64,000 nt of DNA, taken from contig JAECUM010016868.1 in assembly GCA_016617855.1 (NCBI GenBank), positions 1-64,000 on the forward strand, read 5' to 3'. Shown here piece after piece: positions 10,583-22,611 of the stretch (its first letter is position 1; every line of letters begins with the position of its first letter). The notes under the pieces were generated by a model, which saw only the letters and a list, made by a program, of their open reading frames with translations, was not told the DNA's origin and made no database searches. A program made the position numbers and the translations under genes. The DNA comes from Megalonaias nervosa. Its lineage: Eukaryota > Mollusca > Bivalvia > Unionida > Unionidae.

Positions 10583-13317
10583 TCATCCTTGTAGGATTAT
10601 CTAGTGCATGCACGATTTGCTAATAAATTGTAAGCAACATTACAAGTCCCTGTACTTCAGGCCTATAGCCGGGTGTCGTTTCTTTCCTGCATAACATTAG
10701 CCAGTAATTAAAGGAGCACCACCGCATAATAGGAAAAAAAAAGAACAAAATAAAATTATAAGAAACTCCAAAGTAGTGTTGTTTTTGTAGAAACTTCACT
10801 TTCTCCCCCATTAAGTGCATGTCAAACATTTGGACTTGCATGGATAATCTAAGTCAAACTTCCAGTGACGACGGCGCTTATTTTAGTTCTATAAACAGCT
10901 TACAGGAATAGTGTATACATATGCAAACAAGTGCGGCAGCTACCATACAAGCTCCGGATTCCATGTGAAATTAAGATTAGCGAAAATGCAAATCCCAAAA
11001 GAAGAAATGTTTTATGGAAAATTGTGGAAAAGTATATCATGAGGGAAAGAGGTCTGTCTTAAAACCATTGTACAAACGCTGGATTATTAATGATCTCGAT
11101 GGTACCATAATTTCCAGTCGATGCATTTATATTTTAAATTAATGCTGGAGGAATGGATATACATTCAGTATAACGGATAAAATTATCATCGCTGGAAATA
11201 AACTTAGGGGGCCATCACCAGTTATTATGTACTTTTGAGAGAGTGACGTATGTAAGGTGAAGTTGTTTGCATTTTGAAACATGCACAGTGGGGAGAATGT
11301 TGGCATGCCTCTATGCTACTTTGATGTAATGTGGCTTCATTTCTTTGGATATTACTTATGGAAATTGTACATGATCTAAGCACACTGCTAACTAAAATGA
11401 CTGCTCCCTTGTGCTTAAAAATCAGCCTGAATTAGTCTAAAGTACAATATCTTTAGCACCTATTAAAATAGGGAAAATGAATTTTGCCCAACTAGACAAC
11501 ATCAGCTTCTGAAAGTGCAATATGAATGAATTACCAAATATATAAAATGTAAAAAAAAATTATCGGTTCTTTTTTTGTTTTACAATTTACCTCTGAAGTC
11601 AAGGAAGTGAAAATGACCAAGTGGAGCTAGCAGTTTTATGAAAGGTGCTGTAACGTTGCCCCTCTTAGTAAAGAGGGGTAGTTAATTAGATTTGGCTGAC
11701 GTTGTCTAGAGAATGACCTTCCTCGATTTTATTGCCCGGTGTGAGTGGATAGAGAACTGAGCAAAACTATTGAGAAGAAATAATACAATACGAGCCCCCT
11801 TTAGACAAGAAAATAAAAAATTTAATCAATAATGAAAATAAAAAACTAATAGTGTCAGGTTCAATTCAAACAAATTTACGTTAACAGAATTTCAATAGCA
11901 GTGTTCGATTTTGGATTCGTTCATCATGGTGAAAAGAGCACAACGTTCACGCTTGATTTGCATCACCTAGCGTATATTTCTGTCTTGAGTAAGATTCACT
12001 AACTTCTAGCTCATAGCAATCCCTAACCTACAAGATTCTTTAAACCTTACAAAATCATATATAAATATGCAGTTATCGTTAACTCACGATAATCAGTATC
12101 GTCCTAACAGACAAAGAAAATTAATTCATATAACCCTATGAAATCCTACACATCTGAAAATTTGGATCGCATGTAATCAGTCAGTTCTATCAGTGAACTA
12201 GTAACTGTAAAATTAAAGAAATAAATTTGCATAAACAAAGACAAATAAAATAGAAAATTTTAAATAAACAAGACAAATAAAATAGAAAATTACATGGAAG
12301 TTAAAATTGCGTACCTTAATACTGTTCTTTTCAGAAATTGTGCGTCCTAGCACTAAAGCCTGTCTTTTCTTACAAGACAGCCACCTGGTCCCTTTTTCTT
12401 GTTTAACGAGGAAAGCACTATTCTTTAGTTTTTCCCCGGAGCCAGACGAGTCTTGCCTCTGGCAGGAAAACTCTCGGACTAAAGAATTCGACCAAGGTCG
12501 TTACTTTTAAATTCAACATTACTTCCAAGGTGTACGTCTTAATTTAAACTTACCAATCGTAATCAGCGGTTCCTAATTTTTTCCCAAGATAATTATTTCT
12601 TTCGTCAGATTCTGACAGCCTCGGATCTGAGAAATACGATGCATATCAACTTCCCTTTGAAAATGACTATTTGACATGGGATTCACATCAAGCGGTTATG
12701 GTTGGTAACTTTAAGGTTTACTTTCCCAAGACAGCGTTCGATGCCCGGGTCAATTCTAACTGAGCCATAGATGCTGGCCTTTCAGGTTTAACACTGACAT
12801 GAAGAAAAGGTCGAAGTGACCCTTCACAAAGACCTTGCTGGCTTGACTGTAATAAAATTTTAATGCACAATGAATTCAATTTTAAGGTTCCATACTTATT
12901 CAAAATTCGACACATTACAGGTGCACATCTGGAGTAAGGCCAATCTGTATACTCTATAACCCATGTTACACCCATCAATCATACACCAAAATAAAGGGAA
13001 TGAAACGTATACAAGGTCTTGTTTTACATAGCCAGTATAACCAGTGAGGACACCCAGGGAAATTCTTTTTCTTTAAAATTCTAACCTTATGCAAAATACG
13101 AAACTGTAGAGCGCCACCTTAGAGATTGAAGGCTTAAATATTCACTTCCATATTTTTTTTACCCTTGAATGAATGACTGCAATGAACACTATAGCTAGCA
13201 ACTGTTTCTAAAGTCATTAATATGGCTATAATCAGAAAAATTACTGTTAAACCACAATTCGGTAACTTTTTTCAAAATTTATTTCCTGCGGATTGTATGG
13301 ACTGCTGATGCATTCAG
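10581..13317. other. Long intergenic stretch, no gene seen
   Basis: AT-rich. Contains a short hairpin (cccctctt/aagagggg at about 11658-11677) and a duplicated gacaaataaaatagaaaatt at 12240-12291. A tRNA-like patch near 12740 (gttcgatgcccgggtcaatt) lacks a credible cloverleaf. No gene supported. Confidence 0.45.
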
Positions 13318-13836
13318 CTGGGTATCGTACTTCATAAATTTATTTTAGTTTATATTCCTTATTCATCATCATTAAGATCATTGCTTAACAGAAGTATTCA
13401 AGTCAGCTTAGCAGTGATTCTCAAATATTAAAAGCCAACATCATTTTGTCAGTTGAGTCTAATTGTGAACTTGGCGTACACTGGCAGAAGTGTAACTGTT
13501 GTGGTGAAGGATTCTATCTAAACTTCTGTTTTTGCAAAGAGGAAGGTTATGCTATGTATGAATATTTGCATATAAAAGTATATTGTTGTTCAGCAGCATC
13601 TTAAAATTATCGGAAGGGAAGAAATCAAATTTTCATGGTATTTATGAATTTATTTTCATGGTATTTGTGAGTTCCTCATATTGCTAGGTATTCAGAGTCC
13701 GTATTAATTAGAAATATTTGTCTAAATTTGAAAATTTGAAGGCTTAAATATAGAAGGATTAAAATAAATTCATGAAGTACGATACCCAGACTTTGAATAC
13801 CTAGCAATATGAGGAACTCACAGATACCATGAAATC
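13318..13836. repeat. Nested long inverted repeat
   Basis: Arms ctgggtatcgtacttcat (about 13318-13350) and 13763-13795 pair with each other. A second pair, gagttcctcatattgctagg (about 13655-13700) and 13788-13835, lies within and next to it. The inner pair is nearly perfect over about 45 bp with a spacer near 90 bp. It looks like a fold-back or decayed terminal-inverted-repeat element. Confidence 0.7.
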
Positions 13837-14280
13837 ACGTACAGACAGCTTCACACAAGAACAACAAACGCTTTAAAAGCTTTTTTTTTCAAATTATAAA
13901 ACTGGAAATAATAATAATGTTCAACTGCAGTGTGCATAGGTTGTTTTTTGTGGTTTACCTCTTCCGGATCACTACTTGTATTACCTCATAACCATTCCTT
14001 CTACCGTCGTGACAATGGAATAGAAAATGTTCATTTTATGAAAAAGTGGAAGACAATTGGAATATGATGCTAATAAAGTAGATCGAAAAATTTTTTTAGT
14101 TTAGTTTCTCTTGTTTATAGATGTTATGAAATATAAAAAGTTTTGAAAATTCAAATAAGTCTTGCTGATATAGTAATGTGATTGGTTTTTATTTATAATA
14201 TTATGTCCCAACATAAACGCATGTAAATCTGTTTTGTATTTCTTATTTCATGAAAGGCTGTTTGTTAAAAGCTGCACTTT
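13837..14280. other. AT-rich spacer, nothing recognised
   Basis: No coding or repeat signal except short A/T runs. Confidence 0.45.
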
Positions 14281-15060
14281 TTCAACCAATATAATATTTT
14301 ACTGAAAGTTTTGATATTTGATTGAAATCTTGCATAATTATCATGGAGTCGTAATGTTTAATTTAAAATAAAAATCGTTATTTATTCCCATTCTTATTTT
14401 GAAAAGGGATGGATTATGTCCTCCAGCCTGTCTGTGTGTGTGTGTGTCCCTCATTTAGTAATGCATTTTATCTCCTGCAGCATTAAAGACACAGACTTGA
14501 AACTTTGGAATATGACTGGGATGCTATTTAAATATACACAGCAGTTCCATTATTTTAATTATGACTCTTGGGATAGGATCAATGTCTGGAATGGGTGGGT
14601 TATTTAAATCTAAATATCTGAAGTATTATTGGTGGAAATCTAAAAGTTACTTTGTATCATCTTCAAGGCCAGGGCTAAGATATATGCATTGTGCACATGA
14701 GTTACACTCTCTGGTCTTGCCCAGATATAGTCCCTGTGGGTGTGTCTTCTGTGGGTCACAACTTGGAAACTGTTCAGATCGGTAGATAATAACCACGAGG
14801 CAAAAGTAGACATACGTGTATAACAAATACGGATCATGTGTCATGGCCCTCAGTTGAGGACATACCTCCGAGTCATAATTTGAAAACTGTTGAGATCCAC
14901 ACCTTCTAACCATATACTGGTTGAAGGGCGTGAGAGGAAATCAGACACATTTCTAATACAGACGCTGAGTATTTTTTCCCTGTATCTCACTGGATTACAC
15001 TGAATTTGATGTTAGCACAGCAATCATCCAGTGTAAAAACTGTACAAGTTTTCATCAATT
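14281..15060 (+). repeat. Block B, copy 1 of duplicated segment
   Basis: Matches 39698-40460 in the same orientation over about 770 bp, including catcttcaaggccagggcta, ttgcccagatatagtccc and ccacaccttctaaccatata. Short open frames on either strand are not conserved with the second copy, so it reads as non-coding repeat. Confidence 0.85.
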
Positions 15061-16074
15061 TTCTGTGCATACAGCTATAGTAATATAGGGTAAATAATGC
15101 ATAAAAGGGAAGATCATGCGGACATGCTGCTATTTCTGAAGATTTCTTTCTTAAAATAACTTTCCATTAAGTTCAATATGATTCAAACTTTGAGTACTAA
15201 AGAACTCTTCAAATGACACATTTGCGAAACGGTCTTTTCACATGACAGTTGCGAAACGGTCTTATAACATGAGGAGTGTTCCAGCTGCTTGAGTTTCATA
15301 AAAATTAGACTCGACACATACATTATCTTACATTGTTCATTTATCTGCTGTTGAGCATAAACGTTTTATTTCCCGTAACAAAGAGATCATAAATACACTC
15401 TGACATCTAAAGAAATAACTTTATTTGGTTATAAAACATTCGAAGAGCACTTTTAGGCGTATTCTGTTTTTGACAATTTCCATAGCAGCCATTAAAAATC
15501 CATAGCAATCAGGTAGAAATTATGTTTTCACATCCCAACCACCCGCGCCAAAAAAGATACACTGGTAATTTAGTGTATTAAGATATTGGAGGAAATATTT
15601 ATTATGTCATAATCTACAGACAAATGTGTGTCTTGGTCCCCATGACAATCTTGTAAGAAACAGTTTTCCCACCTTCATCAAAAGAACTTCATTTAATGTT
15701 GTCAGACTTTCAAGAAATGTTCAATGGGACCTGTTTTACTTAATGTTGTTTCGTTTAATCTCCATATCAAGCAATCATCTTTGACATCATTCAGGCAGAA
15801 ATGTATTTTAATATTTTTAAAGCTATTATGAAAATTTAAGTCAAACTTTACAAATTAAAGAATATTTTTTTTTTTTACATTTTCTACCATTGCTGTAAGC
15901 ATGGAGAACAAAAATTATGTCTGCTAAGTAGACCAACCATACATTTTTGCAAAGGGGGAGGAGGGCACATTCGATTTATTTTCAAACCAGAAATGTTTTT
16001 TCTCTCTCTCTCTCTTTCTCAAAATAGTTCATTCTTTTCACACAAATTAGAGAGCGTTTTTGAAAACTCAATCT

Positions 16075-16111
<37 letters not shown>

Positions 16112-16689
16112 AAACATTCCATCGGTAACACTTTGAGATGACCGCCTTGATTCTATTCACAACAAATTTTACTTGCTTTATCCACTGCTATAAAACTGCA
16201 TACATAAGCTACTTTTCTTCAAAGAGAGAGCATTATTATATATTAAAACTATTTCATTACATCGGCGGAAACTACAGTACATTGTCTTTTATTATCTCAT
16301 AATGTAGTAACACAAAAATCACTCCATTTACCCTTTGATTAATATTTTGTTTTGTCACGTGATCATCTTAGCATAGCCAAACTCTACTTTTAGACAAGGG
16401 CAGCGTTGCGAATGTCTATGTTTAGCAGTCTTTAAATGCGAGTTCTGTCTTATTAGATTTAACATGAGCTTCATTTTTCGACATTTTGAATCAAAGGAAA
16501 ATGTTGACGAGAAAAAAAATAATGCATTTCAAACCAATTTAGTATTGCAGTCAACCTCGATATGAGAAAAATCACTCCTTCATTTAATTACCAGTGTTTG
16601 CAGTGAATATAAGCAACACCCCAACCTCCTCTCCCTCTCTTTGCTACGAGATGAGAGGAATTGACTTTGTCATTCTAGACTTGCATATG
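15061..16689. other. Spacer between blocks B and C
   Basis: Holds (TC)n at about 15998-16019 and (GA)n at 16077-16107, which are mutually complementary. No gene recognised; little match to the corresponding spacer 40461-42297. Confidence 0.5.
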
Positions 16690-16843
16690 CTGAAAAATGG
16701 TCTAGCTACGCGCCTGAATGGGGCGAAAAACGACTTGCTCAAATGTTTGGTTTAAATGAAGTGTTGAACTCGTCTCTTTTCGATAGAAGAAAAACAATGA
16801 AAAATCTGTCATGTCAATGAGATCAATTAACCGTCTTCAGGAA

Positions 16844-17024
16844 CACAGGAGTCTGACGTTTTAATAATAAAGTACGACGAAATCTGTGACAACACGAAAT
16901 CACTTTATCTGTACTATACATACACGTGTATGTACGTATATTTATAATGCAACTAATCTGAATTCGTGTTGTGAAAGATTTCAGATTTCGTCGTACTTTA
17001 TTCATAAAACATCAGACTTCTGTG
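16844..17024. mobile_element. 181-bp fold-back (palindromic) insertion
   Basis: Arms of about 55 bp (cacaggagtctgacgtttta... and its complement ending at 17024) flank a roughly 65-bp loop. The second copy of block C lacks the whole hairpin at the matching place near 42430, so it is an insertion into copy 1 or a clean loss from copy 2. No transposase; a non-autonomous fold-back/MITE is the simplest reading. Confidence 0.7.
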
Positions 17025-17172
17025 CCAAGACTTCCAAGTTAGAGTCGTTATATCTCACCTATTTGCTCCTCGGCCATTGTTCTTGTCTTCAGTTTTTACA
17101 CAAAGCAACAAACTTTTGGCTTTGTTCACTATGAGTTTAGTTCGTACAAAATCCAGCAAGAAACGCTAGAAA

Positions 17173-17330
17173 AACTTCCTGTTACTGCAATACTACATGT
17201 TATAAAACATACCCCCGCCCCAGGACAAACTTCCTGTTACCACAATACAACATATTATAAAACATACCCACAGAAGAAGAAAAATACTTCCTGTTACCAC
17301 AGTACTACTTGTAAAATAATTCCTTTACTA
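17173..17330 (+). repeat. Minisatellite, about 55-bp unit, three units
   Basis: Three repeats each begin acttcctgttac and contain ...ttataaaacatacccc-like ends. The counterpart at 42568-42655 has two units. Confidence 0.8.
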
Positions 17331-17756
17331 TTCTACTCTACCAGTATTCAAAGGGTAGTGCATTGGTCATGTTAAATGATTTTCATAACCGAAACAAATC
17401 CTCCCACGTGGAACGTATTCCGATCTAACCTATGACGGGAGTTGCTCTAAAGAAAGCGTCCTATTACTGCGGCAATTTGGACTAACTATTAAATCTCCGC
17501 TTTTTTTCTTCTGACGTTACTGGTAGTGGGAAAATGCTGAGATCTACCTGTTGGTCTAGGCGGCAATTCACAAATAGTGATCTTCGGTAGTGTGGTATCA
17601 AAATTATAAAATTTTAAAAAATAAAAATAGGGAAAATGTTATGTAAAAGCAACACATTTGATCAATATTTTCATACTGCTCAATTGAAATTAGATCTTTG
17701 TATGCCTGAGTTGTATGTAGATCCATCGAATTAATGTGATTATGATATTCACATAT

Positions 17757-17837
17757 CATTATGTATTACATAGCATATTTGTAGCTAGCCTCAGATCATC
17801 ATGTATTACATGGCATATTTGTAGCTAGCCTCAGATG
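17757..17837 (+). repeat. Tandem duplication, about 40-bp unit
   Basis: Two adjacent near-identical units share gcatatttgtagctagcctc. Absent from the second copy of block C, so it arose after duplication. Confidence 0.85.
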
Positions 17838-18544
17838 AAAAACAAGCGGAGATCTACTTGTTGGTCTGCTTCGGTCATTGCAGTGTGGATTCACTAAGTT
17901 TCTTAGTACATAACGAAATCGGACTACCCAGATCGACACATTACTTACTCGACTTAAAGTAAATGTAATGATGAGGTCTACCTAAAAATCTGATCCAGTA
18001 CAGTTCTTTTTCAACGGTCATTTCATATCTTTTTTGAAAAATCTTTGTATGTTTCTTAATGTTCAGTACATCTGTTTATGATTTTTAATATTTTATTTAA
18101 CGTCGGTGGTCTGAGTAAAATACATAAAACATTAGTTCTGTACAATCTATTTTACCGACATAACAAGAGCATTTCATTATTCAATAGACAGGTACATAGA
18201 GAGTACATATTTACAGTGTAACAATACACATGCAGACATTACAGTGCCAATGGTAACAGCTTATTAAAAGACAACGCAACGTTAAATTAAAGACAGTACA
18301 ACATCAAATTAAACTACTACACATCAATAGACAGCAAGCAGATTCACGTTTTAATTTTCATCACGGAGAGGGGACTTAATAATTTAAATATCTAATATGA
18401 ATATTTTAATGTTTAAAAGCATGCACATTGACAGTTTTTACAGCTGATTAAAAGAAAAGATAATATTATATCGGATGCAGCTAAAGGTCTTCACTGGATA
18501 AAAAATAGCGACATCAAGAGAAGTGAGGATACTAAAAGTTTAAA

Positions 18545-18835
18545 ACGGAGAAGAATAATTTATCTGCTACGTCGTATTGATTTTCTGTATCACTGGCATC
18601 AGCTGGTGTCATCCTAATACTCTTATGTTTCGTATTATTGTATTTGTCCACAAGAGACTGTTTTATTTTTTCTTGACAACCTCAAGGCATACTAAGTGAA
18701 GACGTCAATAATGTTTAGCAGGTATTTGACGCTTTTGTTCTCTCAGGATTGTTCTTTCATGTCAGTGAGATCTGCAGAGTAAATATCTTCAACGCTGGTA
18801 GCAATAACTCTACGACTTGGAAAACATCATCTTGC
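18545..18835 (-). pseudogene. Polinton-type integrase remnant
   Basis: The reverse strand gives RRVIATSVEDIYSADLTDM, then KYLLNIIDVFT with two in-frame stops. After a frame change it gives LVDKYNNTKHKSIRMTPADA. These are the start of the integrase catalytic core, with the first catalytic aspartate in SADL, and the end of the core/C-terminal region. The middle of the core, with the second aspartate and the glutamate, is deleted at about 18655. The parent enzyme would insert element ends into host DNA. It lies just 3' of the PLA2-like domain on the same strand, an order that fits the element type. Plainly non-functional. Confidence 0.7.
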
Positions 18836-18947
18836 CTGCCTATGTAATTCTATTGCAAATACGCCGTCTACTTCCGTTTGGCCGACATCTTTTTGTATTT
18901 GCTGGCCATAGATTTTGCTGACCTTGGGTCTGCCAGCCTTAGGTTTT

Positions 18948-19330
18948 CTACTTTGTTTCTACGCCAATCTTATGTTTGATTGCGACAGCGCCTATGACAA
19001 AAGCTTGATCAATTCGTTTTCTCATTCCTGCTGGCTTAATCGTGGTTAGCTCATGAATCACACTTTTATTGCATATTGGTGGGGTTTGTTTTTTTATTTT
19101 TTCTTTTGGTTTGTTTTTTTTCTTACCTCTCTATAGCAAACGTCATATCGCATCGTTGTGACATTTACTTGGTTGTATGGTTCATGGCCAGAAAGATGCG
19201 GATCATTGGCATCAAGTTTGTTTGTCCAAAGGAGTAATGGGCCAGCTTTTTTATGCCCGGGAAAGGTTCAGCCTCCTTTGGGATTAGGAAGTTTCCCAAT
19301 GACTGCATGAAGATCAAATGCACTGCCATA
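18948..19330 (-). pseudogene. PLA2-like domain remnant
   Basis: The frame shows DLHAVIGKLPNPKGG, a TGA where the family usually has a tryptophan, then FPGHKKAGP and GHEPYNQVN and MRYDVCYRE. After a roughly 55-nt A-rich interruption it resumes with HELTTIKPAGMRKR and AIKHKIGVE, ending TAG at 18948. This resembles the phospholipase A2-like domain of parvoviral capsid proteins and of some Polinton-like elements; the catalytic His-Asp pair reads Tyr-Asp here. In viruses such domains help particles cross membranes; here it is dead. The A-rich gap starts with GTAAGA but I do not claim an intron. Confidence 0.6.
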
Positions 19331-19728
19331 ATTTTCCCTTGCTTGCACATAGTACAATGGTCAACTATCTTGTTTTATTGAACACAAATATCATGGGAGC
19401 AGGCGGGCATAATATATCAGCGGAACACAAATACGGCGTTCTGATACGTATTATCAGCAAACAAAATTTTCTGTCACTAAGTGTCCAAAACGACGATAGG
19501 TTGTTCGGAGCAGCCGCTACCAACAACCACTTTAACAAACCTAATTTTGTATTGCCACATTCAGCACATGTTTATTTTACCACAGAACAAGGTTACTCAA
19601 GACTAGCTTATCGTTACTCAGCGTTGGCAGCGCCCTGAATTTAATGCAAATTTTCCTTGACAAAGGTATCTCAAAAATTATAGTAGTGTCCGCAAGCTGA
19701 ATTATTCACATGCTGAATTTGTGATGTA
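19331..19728. other. Unassigned part of the Polinton-like relic
   Basis: A plus-strand open frame, 19318-19638, of about 106 residues has unremarkable composition and no recognised motif; the minus strand, which carries the element's genes, is full of stops. Probably decayed structural-gene sequence, not shown. Confidence 0.3.
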
Positions 19729-20320
19729 TTAATGGATTATAAACAGAACCTTGTATTTCGTCTGATATATTTTTTGTATGGCATCAGATGGATGGAGACC
19801 AAATGTATCAAAATATTCTGTGTCAGCACCATCTGGATCGTTTACTATCGCGACCGAGTGTGCTCTAGAATCATCAAAATAATTTTCTATGTTTATGACG
19901 GAGCTCTCATCACGCTTCATTATTCTTGGCAGGGTACCATTGGAAAATAGACCATGAAATGTTTTATGTCCTTGAAACGCTTTCTCCATGTCGTGGTTAT
20001 TTAGTAGCGTTGTGTCCCTCGGTACTGAAGTCTCTGCACACTTTTTTTTAAACACGCCGCGGCCAAAAAGCTTTCCAAGTAGCCCAAGTAAGAGCGCGCC
20101 TGCACCACATGCTGAGAGTAGTGTAAGCAGTGGCAAGACCATATGCTGAGAGTAGTGTAAGCAGTGGCAAGACCACACCTTGTTTCTTTAGTTGCACCAC
20201 ATGCTGAGAGTAGTGTAAGCAGTAGCAAGACCACACCTTGTTTCTTTAATTGTACCACAGACAAACTGGGTATGAGCCTTGTCCTGCTGCACTTTGTTTT
20301 TGACTTTGTCATGATGGCGC
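19729..20320 (-). pseudogene. Adenain/Ulp1-like cysteine protease remnant
   Basis: The C-terminal part (about 19990-19735) reads FHGLFSNGTLPRIM, then AHSVAIVNDPDGADTEYFDT with FGLHPSDAIQ. The His of AHSV and the Asp of YFDTFG align with the His-Asp of adenain/C48-type proteases; the catalytic Cys region is past the break. Upstream is a hydrophobic stretch (LLTLLSACGAGALLLGLL, KLFGRG) like those of Polinton/adenovirus-like minor structural proteins, so it may have been a fusion or neighbouring gene. The upstream part contains an expanded tandem repeat. Such proteases mature virus particles. Truncated at about 19729, before the Cys. Confidence 0.6.
20105..20262 (-). repeat. Tandem repeat inside the protease gene remnant
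   Basis: Three occurrences of gctgagagtagtgtaagcag at about 20111, 20145 and 20203 (spacings 34 and 58 bp). The unit carries the hydrophobic LLTLLSACG-coding stretch. Confidence 0.85.
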
Positions 20321-20988
20321 TTTGTTAGCATAAGTTTTCCACCACCAGATGAAAGGTGTTGTGCTGAAAGTTGTATTGACCGTATTTAAGCGCATGACTC
20401 GCTGAAAAACCGACGTCAGTAAGAATTTGATCACCTTGTTTTAACTTCATGCTGACAGCAGTATTGCTCGTCTTTGTACTAGTGTTGGGAACATGTTGAA
20501 ATTTCATGATCGATCATCAGTTACACCAACCGATTGATGATCGATTATTAATTGATTAAATATGGCTGCCGTATGACAGAAATGGTCAAATTAGCGTATC
20601 AAATTTAGCTAGGGTCTAACAGGTATATAATCAAAGATTTTGTAATAGGACTTAATTATTTTGATTGTTTTTGTTATATTTCTTTAAATAAAAAAGAAAT
20701 TAAAAAAGTTTGTTTATTTGTTTATAACAAGGACCGCTTAATAGAAAACAAATTATCAAAATTTTGTTCATTTATTTATAACAAGAACTTAAGAACAGGT
20801 GAACATGTAAAATAAGTAATTTTTATGTTAATGATGTAATGACTAGATAGCAGATACATGAATAAAACCACCTAATCGTAAACTTAATTTACAGTAGTCT
20901 TTTATAACTAGAAATTCTAGAAGTTTCAACTTTGACTTGAAGAGTCTTCAACATATTGACTAAGGTAATAGTTGTAGGTACAACTGAG

Positions 20989-21190
20989 TCATTCAGTCAA
21001 CATTAAGAACAAGAATACGGCCACATATTCATGGAGAACAACCATCACATCCAAATTTTCTGGTTTGATAAGAAGCCGCATTTTGTTTATAATATTGCCT
21101 GCTAGGCTGAAAATCCTTTCAGAAGAAACACTAGATGCTGGCACAGCAATGAACTTATCTAATTTATCTGAATACCGTCTAAATCCATAA
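20989..21190 (-). pseudogene. hAT transposase C-terminal dimerisation domain
   Basis: An uninterrupted frame ending TGA at 20989 reads FIAVPASSVSSERIFSLAGN and later LIKPENLDVMVVLHEY. This is the hAT family C-terminal (dimerisation) region of ZBED/Ac-like transposases, with the hallmark SSERxFSxAG motif. The frame is too 5'-truncated to have a start codon; the DDE core and BED finger are absent. It supports the hAT assignment of the surrounding 1.8 kb. Confidence 0.85.
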
Positions 21191-21410
21191 ATGAATATAA
21201 AACATATCGGAACCTCCCCTTTACTTAAATTTTTATGTTTTCTTTGGACATTTTTTACAAAACGGTTTTATAACAATGTTAGTAAATGCGGTGTGATTGA
21301 CCATTCAGGCCTATATCATAATACAAAAGAATATTTATTTATCTACATGTTGTTGCAAGACTCGCCAAAAAAAGATCGAAAAATCGAAACAAAAATGCTT
21401 TCATTCTTGA

Positions 21411-21716
21411 CCGCTCCGTTGGCTTAATGGATAGAGCGTCGGCCTCGGTTGCGGGAGGTCTTGGGTTCGAACCCCTGCTGAATCATACCAAAGACTTATT
21501 AAAATGGTACTAACAGCTGCCCCTCTTGGCGCTCAGCATTAAGGGGTTAGTGTTAGTACTGGTCGGCCTGGTGTCAGGATAATGTGACTGGGTCAGACAT
21601 CATGCAACATGTCTGTGGTATGATGCCCCAGTGCTAGACATTACTATAAACTGCCACACTGCAGACATCGTAGCGATACGACTGAAAAATTGTTAAAGCT
21701 ACGTTTAAAATCCAAA

Positions 21717-21761
<45 letters not shown>

Positions 21762-21762
21762 C
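21411..21762 (+). mobile_element. SINE family I, copy 3 (full length)
   Basis: The best-preserved copy. The head begins accgctccgttggcttaatg with an A box and then GGGTTCGAACCCC as B box. The body follows (CATACCAAAGACTTA, GCTCAGCATTAAG, GGTCGGCCTGGTGTCAGGAT, CAGACATCGTAGCGATACGA), then a tail of (CA)n at 21724-21760. Length without tail about 310 bp. Nested in the hAT relic. Confidence 0.92.
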
Positions 21763-22611
21763 GCGCGCTATCATTCGAGATTGTGTACATGTGCCTTTTA
21801 CTAACCACTGAATGTCTATTCTTTTTTGCACAACTTGCAAATCACTTTTGTCAGGTTTAGATTGTCTTTATTTGCCGGACCATCTAGCTTTTTCTGGAAC
21901 CCAAAGTGGGCCCACACTTTCGATCGTTCTTCCAGGAATTTCAGTAAGTTCACTTTTACTTTTGTCTGTCACTTTTAAAGCGCATCGCTTATATCATGGC
22001 TAAATTATATTTCAAAACTGCATAAAATGCATGACTCAAACAAAATATTCTTCGTACTGTCTTTAATTAGCATAGTCTAAGCTATCATTTCTGTAAATAT
22101 ATTATTAGATTTTATATTTTGGAGTTATTCCAACTCAAGAGTAATAATAATTTAATACATTTATCGGTATCATTAGGAAACTAGATCATTAAAATTCGTA
22201 ATCGATTAAACAATCAAACTGGTTGAACGAGTGATGCTCGAGTAACTCGATAAAAACGAAACCACACTACTCTGTATCAAATATATTTGACGGAGAACTT
22301 TGGCTGTCGTCACCGCTTATTGAAATTGTATTCGTAATTGTACCGCAGGCAGACAGTTGCCAATGTCCTCAACTGTTTGATTATTAAATTGGTATCGCGC
22401 CGTCTAGAATAAACTCCAGCCGTTATTTTGCCCACAAACTTCTTAGTCAAACAACGACTGGAAATTATTCAAGACGGCGCGATACTATAAAAAGAACTGT
22501 GTCTTACCTGTATAAAATAACATAAACTTAATACGATGCGGATTGTCCAATAAAATCTGCTGCAGAAATTTATAGCCAAAATCTAAAGCAGAAAAACCTG
22601 CGGCATAAATT

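Larger units (their letters stand above)
16690..18095 (+). repeat. Block C, copy 1 of duplicated segment
   Basis: Matches 42298-43985, same orientation, over several patches: ggtttaaatgaagtgttgaa, cttcctgttaccacaataca, cacatcctcccacgtg-like, gatctttgtatgcctgagtt and cagttctttttcaacggtca. A conserved reading frame at its start (RLAQ, GLNEVLNSS, FDRRK) is kept in both copies, but I cannot assign it. A fold-back element interrupts this copy at 16844-17024. Confidence 0.85.
20480..22269 (-). mobile_element. hAT transposon relic inserted in the Polinton-like element
   Basis: The left end reads TAGTGTTGGGAA, typical of hAT termini; the right end in reverse complement reads TAGTGTGG. Flanks ctttgtac (20472-20479) and ctctgtat (22270-22277) agree at 6 of 8 positions, fitting an 8-bp hAT target duplication. 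A hAT transposase C-terminal fragment and a nested SINE lie inside. Only about 1.8 kb remains. Confidence 0.6.

Noticed and set aside
12718..12978. Tandem tRNA-like patch and minus-strand frame.
   Set aside because: No cloverleaf and no recognisable protein motif.
14640..14913. Open frames in block B on the minus strand (also 40026-40307).
   Set aside because: Short, without motifs, and alignment between copies shows non-coding-like differences; listed as repeat.
19073..19127. A short intron in the PLA2-like domain (GTAAGA donor-like).
   Set aside because: The gap is A-rich filler with no good acceptor and the flanking phases do not join; decay or insertion is simpler.
21411..21490. A tRNA gene.
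   Set aside because: A and B boxes are present, but the same head recurs fused to a shared SINE body and CA tail, so it is a SINE promoter.
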